Source: Anoplopoma fimbria (Eukaryota; Chordata; Actinopteri; Perciformes; Anoplopomatidae). Taken from it: 64,000 bases of DNA. The stretch spans positions 19,350,281-19,414,280 of the forward strand of contig NC_072469.1 of assembly GCF_027596085.1 (NCBI RefSeq), given 5' to 3'. Below the pieces are notes generated by a model. That model did no database searches. It worked only from the letters and a program-made list of their open reading frames with translations, and was not told the DNA's origin. Shown here in pieces: positions 33,418-47,096 of the stretch; position 1 is the stretch's first letter; the number at the start of each line of letters is the position of its first letter. A program made the translations under genes and the position numbers.

Positions 33418-33989
33418 TTATTGAAAAGCGGCGATCCTTCACCTTTTATCCTCTCATTAAAACACACACACTCACAGGCACACATGCACACAAAGAAGTG
33501 TTTGTGTGTCACCAGATGTGCTCAGGAGTATATAGCACAGATTCAGAGGTAATAATGCAACAGATAAATGTTAATGCTGCTCTGAGTCTGTGTTTTAGTA
33601 GATCACTGAAATCACAGGTGTGATCTATGCCAAAGTGTGCCTGGCTGTCTCAAAGGCATTTACCATCCAGCTGTGTAAAACATGTTGAGCAAATGGATTA
33701 GATTTACCATGCAGCTGCTTGCTGTCAATATAAATCACATTAATGCGACAAAAGCCTCAAACAGTGAATGATTTAACAATTAATCACTTGCAATGGGAAG
33801 GAGTTTGGACAGTTAGCAGCACAATTTAATTACCACTCACAAAAGTTTGTGTTTTGCTCTTTTCTACAAGCGACAAGGTGAACATTGTGTTATTCGGCCA
33901 GAAAGCAGTAGGGACATGACTGTTCTTTTTCCTCGATCGGAACTAACCTGTTGTTTTTTTGTTTGTGTGTGTCTGTGTTTCTTCCCCAG

Positions 33990-34146
33990 ATGGGACCCCC
34001 TACACATGGTGGGTGGGTCGGGGCAGCGAGAAGCACTTCTACTGGGGAGGCTCAGGGCCCGGCATCCAGAAGTGTGCTTGTGGCATCGACAGGAACTGCA
34101 CTGACCTCAAGTATGACTGCAACTGTGATGCCGACCACAAACAATG
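33990..34146 (+). CDS. cntnap5: CNTNAP5-like exon, fibrinogen-like region (exon A of 4 in window)
   Basis: This is an internal exon of a contactin-associated-protein-like gene, a single-pass neuronal adhesion protein of the neurexin superfamily. A pyrimidine-rich tract ending in CCCCAG precedes it and a GTATGT donor follows. It begins with two bases of a split codon, has 51 full codons and ends with TG of a split Trp codon. The translation carries [24 protein letters not shown] and CNCDAD, which are the hallmark of the C-terminal part of the family's fibrinogen-like region. Cysteines sit at CAC, NCT and CNC, and NCT is a possible N-glycosylation sequon. The open frame runs on into both introns, but family similarity stops at the splice sites. 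Assignment to CNTNAP5 rather than CNTNAP4 rests on remembered similarity; membership of the CNTNAP family is near certain. Confidence 0.94.
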
Positions 34147-36486
34147 GTATGTCAGGCCGTCACGTAAAAGTTCAGCGGGAGCACAAACAATTAATATTGC
34201 ATTGATTATATTCCCCACAGTTTTTAGTTTTGCATTGACTTTAATTAAAGTGTTCAGAACCAGCTGCCAGGGGAAAGTTTTTGGTCACACCCAGTCCACC
34301 CACTGCAGTGGAGCGTAGCGGCTCATACTGGGACATTCATACAGCTGAGTCAGCACATCTGTTATTTATATCATTCTGCTGTGCATTCTGCTTCAACAAT
34401 AACTGCACACTTAAACAGGTTTTTTAAAGCTATAAACTTACAAATATGACTTTACTGTGATAGTACAGTACATGTACAGTACTATGGCACACATACTGTC
34501 GAAAAGCCAAAAGCCTTAACCGAAACAGTGTTACGGTCGTCGAACACATTGGTTAATCTTCATCCAATAAGCCATTATTTTGGTAAAGATGCAACAAAAT
34601 TTTCATATTTGCATTTATTTTATATAGTAGATAATGTGAGTTATGTTAGAGTGGAATAACAGTGTTTTGGTTTTTTTAATAATACTGTAACTTAATACCA
34701 TGGTCTACTTAGGTCTGCTTGGCTATACAAAATCATTCACTTGTATTCCCATACTTCATTATTTACATGACTTCTTTATGGGTCATTAACTGGTGGGACA
34801 GCAGACTTTTAGTGCATTGCCATGTAGGTAGCCATTAAGTGCATATTTATCATGTCAGCCTGAGACTGGGAAATTCAAACCATCTTAGGGAGTTAATGTT
34901 AATTAGCTTGCTAACTAAAGCTGATTAAATCTGCAAAGAAAAGTTTTCATTGCAGCTAAATCTACGGCCGTCGACTAGAAAGAAGAAGCAGCTTATGTCT
35001 ACCTCAGTCAATCAAGCTTAGTGAACTGTCGATTACCATTTTTACAGTCAGTAAGGGGTGTAGGGGTTATGTATCCCTGTATAAACCCTAGACTGCAGTT
35101 GATATAGCAACTCTGATTGTTTTGCTATTTCAACTGAACTTGAAAAGTGAAATTTTGATTGAAAATAATTTCACTGGGCTGAAGCTTAAATTGTCACTAC
35201 TGCTAACTTAATGTTGTATTAATCTGTCAGCTGGCCAGTCTGATGAGGTGTCTAACTTCAAACTGATTGAATGATGTATGCCACCATCAATGATGCGTTT
35301 ATTCAAGAGGGAACCAACAGTTTGTGTTTCAAAGCTCCTTTAGCCAGCTGATGGATATTCTCATTAAACCAATTGCATTGCTTTCTGTGGGTGTGTGCAT
35401 GTGTGTACCTACTGTATGTTTGTCTGTGAGTAATTGACTATTAGCAAGAAGAAGAGATTTAATTTACTTTCATGTCTCCCTCCTCATCTTTAAAACTGAT
35501 GAGATTACAAATAAGTCGTACTCTGTCTGGTTCTCTCCATTAATAATGTATGCATTAATGTCTCATTGTTTGGCTGAGTGAGTTTATGAAATATTACCAT
35601 TATAACTCTATTTCCACTCATTACCCAAAATTTGGCAGCGCGCAGAAAAACACAAGCACACATGTTTGTATGCACACACTGACACACATGCACATACAGA
35701 CACGCACATGCATACACAAAGCCATAGATACGATGTTACTGTTTTACATCCAAACAGCAATTAATAGCAAACAGTTAAAATCATATAGTTATTTGAAGAA
35801 TTTAGAACATTTTAAATGTATTTCCACTTTAAAGGCTGTGATTTTTATATTTATTGTTTTTAGTATTGTTATTGTATTTTCAGTAGACTAGTTATAATAG
35901 GGGAAAGTAATGAATTCCTCTAATTTTATCAATTTATTTCGTTATATTCACTCTCCTAATCCATATATCTCTCCATCCATCTACCTATCGACTGAAACAA
36001 TTTTCATGTCTATGTCACTGTTGTATTGATTATATAGTCTATTATTTTGTTACGTTAAGTTTATGTAGCATTAATAATGACTTTTACTGACTATTTTGCA
36101 CGATGCTTCTACTGCAGAAATGATACGTGTTCTTTTAGTTCCATACAAACAATGCATATTCTCCCAAACACATATGTGTATATTAGGTTTATAAATAATT
36201 GCAATTCTTTATGTAAGATAATTCCATAAATATAGCTATCAGCTGCTATACCGTTTTTTCTAACACTATTTATCTGCTTCCAGATTTAGTTGATATTTGA
36301 ATCTGCAACATTAGCCTTCCCTTGGAATAGGTATAAATAGTGTAGCCATATAATCACAAACGTGCAAAATACAAGGTTTCTAAACAGCAAAAGATGCAGA
36401 AATTGAAAATTGTTAAAAAAGACTTAACAGTGTTTAACCTGTTTTTTCCTTGTCTCGCTGCATGTTTCTTTCAACTCATCTGACAG
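34147..36486 (+). other. CNTNAP-like intron between exons A and B
   Basis: A 2,340-bp intron with a GTATGT donor and TGACAG acceptor, phase 2. Sequence is AT-rich and ordinary, with no long microsatellite and no recognisable element. Short CA-rich stretches occur near 35650-35720. Confidence 0.9.
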
Positions 36487-36614
36487 GAGAGAAGATTCTG
36501 GACTCTTGATATATAAAGAACACCTGCCAGTCAGCCAGGTTGCCGTGGGTGACACCAACAGACCAGGCTCTGAAGCCAAGCTGACTGTAGGACCACTCCG
36601 TTGCCAAGGAGATA
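36487..36614 (+). CDS. cntnap5: CNTNAP5-like exon, link from fibrinogen-like region to laminin G 3 (exon B)
   Basis: This is the second exon of the CNTNAP-like gene. The acceptor is CATCTGACAG and the donor is GTAAGT, a perfect consensus. Its first base completes the Trp codon begun in the previous exon. It has 42 full codons and leaves one base for the next exon. The translation contains [30 protein letters not shown] and QGD, the conserved segment that leads into the third laminin-G domain. The single Cys in PLRCQGD is expected to form a disulfide in this family. The intron before it is 2,340 bp and the one after is 14,121 bp. Phases match on both sides and no stop occurs. Confidence 0.94.
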
Positions 36615-39600
36615 GTAAGTGTTTTATCATGGATACATACTGTATCTATTGTGGAGCTGTAGATGATGATGCAACATTCAGCAGAAATCTTTAGCATTTT
36701 GACTGATGAGCAGCTTGGCAAAAAGTTTTAGAATCCAGAATGATGATTGACTTTGACAAACAAGCTTAATTTTTAAGATTAATATTGAGATGAAAGAACA
36801 ATGTGCTGTAGATGTTAATGAATGATTGAGTCAGGGACATAAAAAAAAAATAACACGAGGCCGGAGGGTGACAGGGTGTGCTCTGATTCAAAGATTGAAA
36901 AGGCTAGTAATGTAGCCAGGAGCTAAATCACGCTGTGCTTTTTTTTCTTATCAGTAAGATCTTAAAGATAACTTCAAACCTTACAGGGCACCTGCACAGA
37001 TAAAATGTAGACCTGTGTGAACATTCTGGATTAGCTGCAGCTGTAAAAGGGACCTTTGAATGAGGCAGGAGAGCTTCATCTGCAATGGCCTATTTGAGAG
37101 GAAATATGTGCCTTGATGACAGCTGCTGAGAGGGGGGGTTTCAGTTTCAAATCAATTCTCAGTGGGTTGTAGTCTAGGGGCATGACTGCATCACCTGTGT
37201 GAACAGCTCATCAAAGGTTGAATCAAGAGAACACCTCCAGTCTCTTTTATACAGCTCGTATTAAAAATCCCATGTTAGCATAGTGTAAAGCTTTTGAACA
37301 GTCAGAGGAAGCACATGGACTTTTAATTAATTTGTAGACAATTCCTGGACAAACAGTTAATTGTACTTGAGCAGAGTTTTGAAATTGATAGGGTTATAAC
37401 GTGATAATTTAACTCTGTGAAAGGAATTTATAGAGAAAATGAGATGCTTAAAATAAAGGCCGCTGGGCTTTACAGACAGGTAGAGGATAAAGGTTGTCTT
37501 ACCTATTAAGATACAGATGGCTCCATGATGTCTGCTGAACCATATCAGTGTTGCATCTGAAATGCCAACACATTGCTAAGGCAGGCCAAGTAGTACTGCA
37601 TGGACAAGGTAACATAAGATCACATTCTCCTACAGTATATCTTTTGTCCAGAGAAGGTCATTTGTGATCCTCAGGACCAGACTGGTTTTAAACATTTCCA
37701 TAATTCTGCTCCTTCAACAGAGAAGACTGGTTGTTCAAGTGAAGTTTTGCATAATGCAATGTGACGGTTACTATTTATTAAAGCCTGTGTGTTGACTCTA
37801 CTGGTGTGCTGGTGTCTTGTAAAAAAAATGATTAAGCATGGCATGACCATGTTGGCTTTACAAATATCCTTAAAGTTGAAATAGTTTATGAAGCTTTCAA
37901 AGCTGAACATTGTTTTTTTGTCCATCATTTCTATGGTGTGGTCATACATTGATATGATGATACAAGTTGATTGTGAAGCTTGTGATGAGGTAGTGATGCA
38001 GTGTGATGGCTGTGAGAATATCATGTCACGTATGTACAGCTGGGCTGAGCTGAATGGCAGATACTTGCTGATTTTTAGCAGACATTACGCACTTGTTTAT
38101 CAAATCTTGGGCTTTATTCAAAATTGCCTACTTCATTCTACAGCCAAAGGCAGTATACAGCACATACTGCATATTGCATTCGTCAGCAGTATGCAGTATG
38201 AAACCCTGAATCGATTTAATTTGCAGTATGTGAGGCCAGCTTTGGCCTTTAAATGAGCTCCTAAAGCACTGGACAAAACTGTACTCATACCACTGGTGCA
38301 ATTTATCAAAAAATACAACTTATTGAGCTTTGAATTATCAATTCATGTTCATGACCATTGTTTATGTGGATGTTTGGTTTGTTTAAGATACTACATGGTT
38401 AAGCTCCGCATCTCTAGCAGTTTATTCTAATAGCTTATGGTTAAATAAGACATCAACCAGGGTACACAGTAAATATCAAACAACACTCGGAAAAATATGC
38501 TCAAATTGCTCTTTTAAATCATTGCTATTATCATTTAAGTTGTCACTCATCTGGCGATATCAATGTTTTCCTATGGTGTGACAATAGTATGTGGAGGAAT
38601 AATAAAGTTTGCCTATTTACTCTGTCTCTCTGCGCTGCTCCGTAACCTTACTACTTCACGGCTTGTTTTAGTCATTACTTCAAAACCTCACCTCAGTGAG
38701 TCCTTAATCCTCTTTGCCACTTGTTATATTTATGCATCATAATGACCACCAAACGCAAATGCATTTTAACAAGGGACCCCCATCTTCGTTCTTCACAACA
38801 CACACATATCCCATTCATTCCCCTCTCACTGCTCAACACTACTCCACTCCTTAACCAAGAGCCCTTTCTAGCTGCAGAAGGCTGTAGACAACATCTACAT
38901 GAAGATGAGGTACAATATAATCTGAACACAACAATGTATTTTAGCTGACTTGATGGCTTTTATCAGCTTGTACCTGCTTTTGTGTAGCGGTCCTTATCCT
39001 CTGGCCCTTTCTTTCTACCTCTAATCCGAGGTTTCTGGTTCAGATAGGAGCACTGGTATGGGTGGCTATCGAGTGTCCCCACAGAAAAGTCCCCGTTCCT
39101 GACCACCGACCAGAATGTTATCTAAAAATCAACCCAGGAGTTTCAGCTCGTTTTTAATCAACCAGCACAGTTTTTTTCTAGATCATTCTGTACTTCAGCT
39201 TACACACATCCAGTCAGTGAGGTGATGGTGATTGTTGAAATTAATGAGGATTCTATTACCAACAAGCAAAAAATAAAATAAACTATGGTGTCATGCTAAA
39301 TAGGCTACTTTATTTCACCTTAAGGAAGGAAAAGAGTGGGAACAACCAGCAGAATTCAAAAAAGGGAGAGACTATGGTCTTAATTATCTTCACTCTAATG
39401 TCGAAAAATATTTCGCTTCTTTTTTTAATTCCAATCCCAGTCGAAATGAAACATTGTTTGTAAGTTTTGTCTGAAAAATACATTCAGACATTGTTAGCGA
39501 AACTTTTGGAATGTAAAAAACCTGTTCTGTCGATTAGAATTTGCTTCTGATGGCTTGAACGGGGTTTTAATTAAAAACTATCGTGAGAGAGAACAAAGGA

Positions 39601-41978
39601 AAACACATTCATAGCCAAGTACAATTGGGCACATTGTTATTCTAGTGTTGCACTTGGGTGTGAAAATAACATATTGTGCTGATCATTCAGAAAATCATTT
39701 GCTTTATTTTGACTTGTCATTTCTGCTGTGAAAAAGGACTTTGCGTGTGGGGTGCACTTCTGCATACTTGTGTTTTCGTGTTTGCAGCATGAATTTTTGT
39801 TCATGTATGTGTGTGTGGCCAGATAAATGTATCTGAACCCTTTCCAGAGACTTTCCATCTTAACACCACTCTTATCCTTTCATTCTCGTTTTATCATGTA
39901 GTGTTGTATTTTTGGTTGTAAACAGTTGGATATCCGGTCCTTCAGAAACACACACACACCCTACGAGGCAGTTTAATCCTTACTGTTTCTCTTTCTGTCT
40001 ATTCCTCTAATCAGTGTGGGCGCACTGCTCGCATATTGACCAACTCTCTTTCCTCCTAACGCATGAGCCTGTGCTGTTTCACTTTGTTCTGACCTGCGGT
40101 ATGTCTGTCCTGCAATGTGTACTGTGTTTTTATATGGACAGCATGAATTAAGTGTTATACTTGGCTAAATGTAACATTTCTCATTCTGAATCTTAGTGGG
40201 CTTTCAAACAAACTCATTAAAAGTGAAATGGATAATGGAAATCTTTAGCCTAATGACATAAAGCCACACAATCATAAGGCATAGCTCCCATTACAATCGT
40301 AAATTCAGTACCTGCAGGGCTAGAAAAGCACATACCAGCATGTGATGCACAGCAAAACAACCGCAACCATTGATGTCTATGTGCCAAGCCAACGTGAAGC
40401 GGGGCTGATGCAGCAATAAAAAAAAAAATTCACCCCCAGATCCACACATCCTGGTTTGAATGCTTATTCTGTCTGTATAGTGTGTCTGGTGTATGCTATT
40501 GGCATCAATAAATGTGCATCAAATTACGCAATGCTACACGACCAGCATGTGCCTTTTCTGGGCCCCAAGTACAATCTGTTCCTTGGAGGCGGCAGGATTC
40601 AAGAAGCTGATTTGTTTGTTTAATATGCATAAAGCGTCTTCAGGAGCCTTTTCTCTCATCCCTACTGATTGTGACCTTAACACAAAATAGACTACAACTA
40701 CAGTAATAGGAAACGTATCACGTTTTTCTTTAGTCTGGAACAAGAGAACCAAACTAAAGCTGTGAAAGCAGCCACAAAGTATGTATTGTCCACTGAGAGG
40801 ATTCAGAATAGAGTTGTATGAATTACTCAATCAAGCGGTTTTGTCTTTTGAGATTGGGTTTGCGTCCCTCAACTTGTGTCTTTAATGAATTTTTTTTTAT
40901 CTCCTAAAACAAAATAGATTAAAACAGCATAGAGAGGAAGTTATGTCGGTTTCTTCTGTGTGATGTAAAAATGTACCAGAGAGATTTTGTGGAAACTAAT
41001 ATCCTGTGGAGAAAAAAGCAAACATGGATTTAATCTTTGGTGCATGGCAGCACGATCATTACGATAATAATGCTTCATATATTATCTATTGACTGCTCAT
41101 TTTTCATACTAAAGGGAATAATAGAGTGGAGCTATGCAATCCCAGTGGAGTGTGAGTGCAGATAAGTGCATTCTGGGTGTTTTACAGTCAGACTGTATTT
41201 CAAAACTAGGGAAAAATGGGGACATGTACAAGAATACCATAGTTCTAACTCACACAGGCTAAGCCCTGTTCTGGACTCTATGGGTAAAGCCAGGTTTATA
41301 TTTGCCGTAGTGAAGCCAGCCAGAGGCACGTATTAACGTGCAAAGGGTCAACAAGAGGTCGCGGCACTTGGTCGTGCACCTCTAAATTTTTGTAACTTGG
41401 CACATGCGATTGCTTGACTCTCACAAATTGTTTACTTATAAAAGCACTATTTTCATGTCATGGGATTATACAAAGAGAGCCAATTCGTTTTTAGACGCTT
41501 TAGAAACTCTTCATTTGAGTATATATTTTGCCTGCAAAATCTAATTGTTTACAGGATATTTAACCTTATTTTCTTTATAACGCATGTAATACTTGTCTTG
41601 TTTCTTTACTTTTCTTGTAAAAGGCAACAAAGTAGTCCATAAATATGAGATATGAGTTTACAGATAATTACAATCCCTCAACATTTTGGAGGTTGGTTTA
41701 TGACTTTTTGCCTGTTACACACGTTGTCTTTTTGATTCTTCACAGTTTGTTTGTACGCCCTCTGGCGTTTCGGAGAATAATGCAACTAACAGTCCATTAA
41801 GCATAGACTCCTCCATGCATGCTCGGAGCTCGCACGCCATCTGCGGAGGCTCGCGCTACGGTGCCAAGAGCGAGGATAAACAAGCTTAACACTCTCCTCA
41901 AATGCATTCGCCCACTGAAAATTTGCATAAGCGTAACCCGCCAGTAAGGATGTGCCTTTCCAAATACATGCGGAACCC

Positions 41979-42803
41979 ACTGTATATGTTGGATTGAGGG
42001 CTGTCTCATGCCACTTTTAATGCATCAGGCATGCTGCGAAGGGGTTTAGGCGACATGACGGTCTTTGGCAACTCTCTCATGAAGTGGTTTTTGCACGGGG
42101 TCAGGAGGAAACGTCCGGTGATGCGTACCTCCTCCCTGCAGTGGAAGTGCCATTGGTGCTAAAGGCCCTGTTGAAGGGTCCCTTTAAGCCTCTGAAGTGT
42201 TCCTCTCTGAAGTTGGTGTCATTCCAGACAGCTTTGCTGGTTGCACTGACCTCAGCTAAGAGAGTGTGTGAACTAACAGCCCTGTGGGTGCACCCCAGTT
42301 GCTTTCTGCTTCGTGGTGACCATAGCTGGGCTACCCTCAGACCAAATCCATCCTTTGTTCCCAAGAACTTCGGAAGTACATTCAGGTCGAGGCTTTTAAA
42401 GCTGGAGGCTTTTTGTCTTCCACCCCATGCGGGGAACAGCTGTTCATGTGCGTCAGAGATGGTAAAGCCCAATTCAAGAAACGCTCGGCGGGATGGCTTT
42501 CTTATAGAGCTAGAGCTACAATATCATACCCTTCGTTATGGTTTACTCCAATGCACCCGCTTTCTCAGTCTGTCCAATCCTCCGGGAGACAGGAAGTGGC
42601 CTGGTTCTGTCGAGGGTGCAGAACATGACAGAACACCTGCCCTCTCTCCTCACCGGTGTCGCACTCATCATGGCCCCTTCATCAACAACCTAGTGCCCCT
42701 CTCACTAATGTCCCTTCATCAGAGAGCTGCCAACGTACAAACAAACCAGGATTTAATGACCCATGACGTCACATCTGTTTGTGTATGTGGGTCTATCATG
42801 TAG
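41979..42803 (+). pseudogene. DIRS-type retrotransposon tyrosine recombinase remnant
   Basis: This is a degraded piece of the recombinase that DIRS retrotransposons use in place of an integrase. The frame starting at 41979 reads TVYVGLRAVSCH, like the family's LKVYVAAISA-CH, before a TAA at 42018. A second frame from 42080 reads KWFLHGVRRKRPV, like the family's V-(R/K)-FL-(K/R)-GARR-L-RPV. The long open frame then gives LVLKALLKGPFKPL, LKLVSFQTALLVALTSAKRV (with the conserved Arg at about 42261-42263) and ATLRPNPSFVPK. Another shift near 42410 gives EQLFMCVRDGKAQFKKRS. At least three frame changes and a stop show it is dead. The later catalytic His-x-x-Arg and Tyr were not clearly seen. The 240 bp upstream of 41979 may belong to it. 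Confident of the family from the AKRV and RPNPxFVPK motifs. Confidence 0.75.
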
Positions 42804-42889
42804 CAGTATGGCAGACACAATTACCAAAGATAGATCCCTCTGTCACTTGGAAGGAGCCATAGTTTCTTTGTTTCACTCTATCATCCACT

Positions 42890-42890
<1 letters not shown>

Positions 42891-42937
<47 letters not shown>

Positions 42938-42976
42938 TGGGTGTGTGTATGTGTGTGTCTGAGTGTGTGTGAGTGT
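42891..42976 (+). repeat. (GT)n microsatellite, perfect core 42891-42936 with degenerate tail
   Basis: A 46-bp perfect GT core followed by GT interrupted by CTGG, AT, CT and GA. It begins about 90 bp after the DIRS remnant. Confidence 0.98.
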
Positions 42977-44835
42977 TGCGGATGATGACCAGAGGATAAA
43001 GAATATTGAAATGTGATAATGAGGATGATGATGAATCTATATCTTGAGTCTTAAAACTCTTCCAAGAACTGTTTGCATGAACTCCGGGGCACTAATGGTG
43101 TGGTGTGACAAACCTTTAAGTTACAACCTGAGGTCTGAATAAACTCACAGAGGAGAAATAACCACATAAGCCAGTTTAATCAAATCACGAACCTTTTACA
43201 GGTTCAGGGTTATTGGTGTCTGGTTTCCTTCAAAAGACTCAAAGAAGACACTGGAGACCAACCAAGGAGACATAGTGAACTTATGAGAACAGAACGAAAC
43301 TCATTTTACCATTAAATTGTACATTAATTAATATGCTTTTTTTTAAGTAACCATCTAAAATGTTCTGAAGTCATGCATTACATGTTCAAACTAACAAGCA
43401 GAAGCTGAAGAACAATTAGCTACAGAGATAGGTTATGAGCTGTCCACTTGGAGTATGACCCCATATGTGGCTCTTAAAATCACGCACAAACACCAACAAA
43501 CAGAGACACAACCAACTGTGAATACAAGACTAATGGATACTGACATTAAAGGCAAAATAACATGCACTTTAATGAGTATATTATGCTGAGTTTAGATGTG
43601 TGTAGTCATAAAAAGTTCACTCTGACATGTTAATTGTGGAAATAGTTTGAGGAGGCAGGACTGGCTTTTCTTTCCTGTAGACTACATTTCCTTAAGAGAT
43701 GCAACCCAAAGCTGTGATTCAGTTAGTTTAGTTTAGTTTATCTATTTCAGTTTATATTTACTCTTCTTGTCTCTCATTCTGAAGACTGATTTGTGTTGAT
43801 ATGTTTGGATTACTCATTCATTTACTTTGCATATAGGTACACCTGTATCTACCATCTACATAGGCATGTCTGTTATAGTGTTTGCCTTTACCTCACATAA
43901 CAAGGCTGTTGTCTACGTTGTGTAATTTAATTAATTCTATTTCAACTAATCAGGTTTTATTCAGTGATTTAATAGTTTGTTACTGTTCTGCAGCTGAGAT
44001 AGCCCAACTTTGAAATTTGGAAGATTAAAGGTGCAGGAAACTTCTCCTGTGTGCCAAGTGTGTAGGATAACTACGGTAGACCATGAATTATTCTCTAATT
44101 CATCCTTTATTCATTATAGTCTTCTTTTTTTCATTTGGTTTGTCTGCTTAGTAGTTTAGATGTGTAGGTAGTAGTTCAATAAATATTTCATTTATAAAGA
44201 ACTTTCTCATGTGATTTGTGTGTGTATGAAATAAGTGTACACCACGTCCAAGAACTTTACCCTATTATGATACTCAGTTTATTATTATTATTTTTGAATT
44301 GTCCCTGTTTTCCGAAATTGTGTGGCATCATGAAAGTGAATCTAGAGTTAAATTCTGTTACATAGTTTGACATTAATTCATCAATAGTTAAAAAATATGC
44401 TACAAGCAATAACGCTACATTAGAGACAAAGAGAGAGTTATCCTCTTTTTTATTGAGTGACCAAATGAACAAGCTAACTTTAAAATGAAGATGACTTTGA
44501 GGTATGTTTGAAATAGTGCTGGCTTAGACAGCGAAACATGGAGCAGAAATTATATATTGGCCCATTAAGGCTTATTAAACATATATTAAAAATTTCACAC
44601 GTGAATTGGTACTCCGTGTATGATTGATGCTTCTCATACTGAGCATGGAGCTCTGTCTCAGTAAGAGCAATGATGATTGGCTGCCATATAATGGGTTTTC
44701 ATAGGCAAATGACTAATGTCTTGGGCAGTCAGGGAAAGTTTTAGCAAAGGAGGTACTGTGTGTATGAACGTGTGTGTGCACGCTCTGTGTGTGTGTTTTT
44801 TTCTGTGGTGTGCACATTAGCAAGTTAGAGTGTGA

Positions 44836-44840
<5 letters not shown>

Positions 44841-44883
<43 letters not shown>
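44841..44883 (+). repeat. (TG)n microsatellite, 43 bp
   Basis: Perfect TG run, with GT-rich sequence from 44758. Confidence 0.98.
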
Positions 44884-44885
<2 letters not shown>

Positions 44886-46247
44886 AACGTGCTCAGGCAT
44901 TAATGAAGCCCATTTTCATGGCTAGTTTAAAGAAAGCCCTATACAGGCACACAGAGAGGAATTAGTCCTATTTATTGATGTTAAAAGGGTTTGGACATTT
45001 TAACAGATTGGAATGAAAATAAATGACTTCGAATGGCACAAAGCAGCATATATTCTATTATTTTAATATAATGCACCTGCTATGAGACATGCTTGGCCTC
45101 ATGACTGACCACAATGAAGGCTTACAAGGGTCACCTATGATAGTTCAGAACTAATTAATTGGTCTGTATCCATTTGTCACTGTTCATATGCCCACATTGA
45201 ATGTCTTTGTAGTGATGTCATTCTAGCATGCTTTTTAAGACATTGAAGGATCTGGTGTGCAGACCCTCAAAATGTGGGCTCATTACTTTTGTTTTTAAAT
45301 AGTCTGAATTAATGTGTTCATTGGGAATTTTAGACCTAAACCAATAGAAAATCAAAAGTCTGATCTAATAATGCCATTTGTAACACAAGTACTTTGTAAT
45401 TTAATTATTACTTGTGGGTTGTTTTCTTGTACTACGATCTGATCCAGAATTTGTCGTCCATTTGTATTTTATCCTCGTTATTTTTTACTTTGACTATTTC
45501 CTGAGCTTGTCACAGGACATTGTTTCCTCTAACCTATGGTGGTCAGCATCTTCTTGCAGCATGAGTGAGCTATTTTGGGTATGTAATATGTACCATGATG
45601 ACCTGATAATTTTGTAAATGCATGCTAATACAAGAAGATGAGTTTCGAGGTAATCAAAAACAGCAGACAAAGCTGCACATGGAAATATTTCCTGGAAATA
45701 AAGTTTTAGCATGGCATGGTATATGAAAAGAAAGCTTACATGCATTCCTTCCTTTAATGTTTATTTATACACTAGAAATAATTAAAAGAAAATAAGGATT
45801 CAAATGATTACTATTTCTCTTTCTGTCTTTGCTACACTTTTTTTTCATCTCTAAATTTATATGATTATATCTCTGAAGATTTAGTGCTAAAAACGCTTTT
45901 AAACAACAAGCAACTTCATTTTATGTGAGATTTATGAAGGACTATGACAGACATAAACTAATTACCTGAAGTTTCATATGCTGTATATACTGTAAACATA
46001 CAGAACCTAGACCATCAAATAACACGCCTCAGATAGCTCAATTGCACATAGATGAGATGAAATACAGGTCTCAATGGAAATGTACAAATAAGCACGGGAA
46101 AGTATATGAGTGTTGTGCCGCAGCTTCATAACTTTCCGAACAATATAAAGGTTCAAGTGTTATGTTTTGAACAACGATATCTGAGACATGCCCTTAAGGG
46201 CAAAGATGCATCACCTTCTAAGATTGGAGCTGCTGTCTCTTGTGTTA

Positions 46248-46688
46248 GGCCACGTCCACACTAACCCGTTTTCAAATGAATCCACATATCTTTTTATAGA
46301 TTTTTATATTTTTTTATCTTTTTACATAGAGTTAGACCTGCAGTGTTGTAACTAAGCTTGAAAAATAAAACTTCTAAAAACTTCCACGAAATGTGTCTGT
46401 TTAGAGTTTAAGGAGGAAGATTTTAGAGGAAGTTCTTGAGTATCAAGCACACGAGTATCAAGAGTAGTGTAATCTATTATCTGTAACCAAGCAACCAATG
46501 TACTTCCTGTTTACACCGGCACGCGCATGCCCAGTGTACGTGAATAGTCACATGATATTCGTTTTCAGGGGAGCAAGTCTGGATGCACATAATTTCGAAA
46601 ACGATGCTGAAACGCATGTGTGGACGGAGATCTGAAAACCCCGTTTTCATTTGAAAACGAGTGAAAACGGGTTAATGTGGACATGGCC
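46248..46688. mobile_element. 441-bp MITE with 27-bp terminal inverted repeats and TTA duplication
   Basis: The ends at 46248-46274 and 46662-46688 are inverted repeats of 27 bp differing at two positions (both transitions), beginning GGCCACGTCCACACTAACCC on the left. TTA flanks both sides (46245-46247 and 46689-46691). A three-base TWA duplication is the signature of PIF/Harbinger transposons, so this is probably a non-autonomous Harbinger MITE. No transposase is encoded. Further copies of the GAAAACG motif sit inside the right end (near 46600-46670). Confidence 0.8.
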
Positions 46689-46996
46689 TTAGATGACACT
46701 ATTCTTAGTCCTTGGCCCCCACTACCCAATAACTTTGCACCTGAAGCAGAATAATTGGCAAGTGGAAATTAAATGAGATGGCACAACTTGTGTTTGATCC
46801 AGCAAACTGAGTAATAAGTGCTCTAGCAGTCTTGAGATCCTGAAAGTTGTGATCTACAGTGATAACACACTTTTCACTGTGTGAACATCACATGCAGTGT
46901 GTGTGAGGATGAGGTTATTAATATGAGCTGTTGTGGCAGTAATTTAGCCTATTCTGCCTGTAGCCAACAGTGTACATTTGTATGCACATATATTTA

Positions 46997-47096
<100 letters not shown>

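Noticed and set aside
42084..42803. 239-residue plus-strand open frame as an intact gene
   Set aside because: It is part of a decayed DIRS recombinase; family similarity leaves this frame on both sides and the frame starts at GTG in the middle of the domain.
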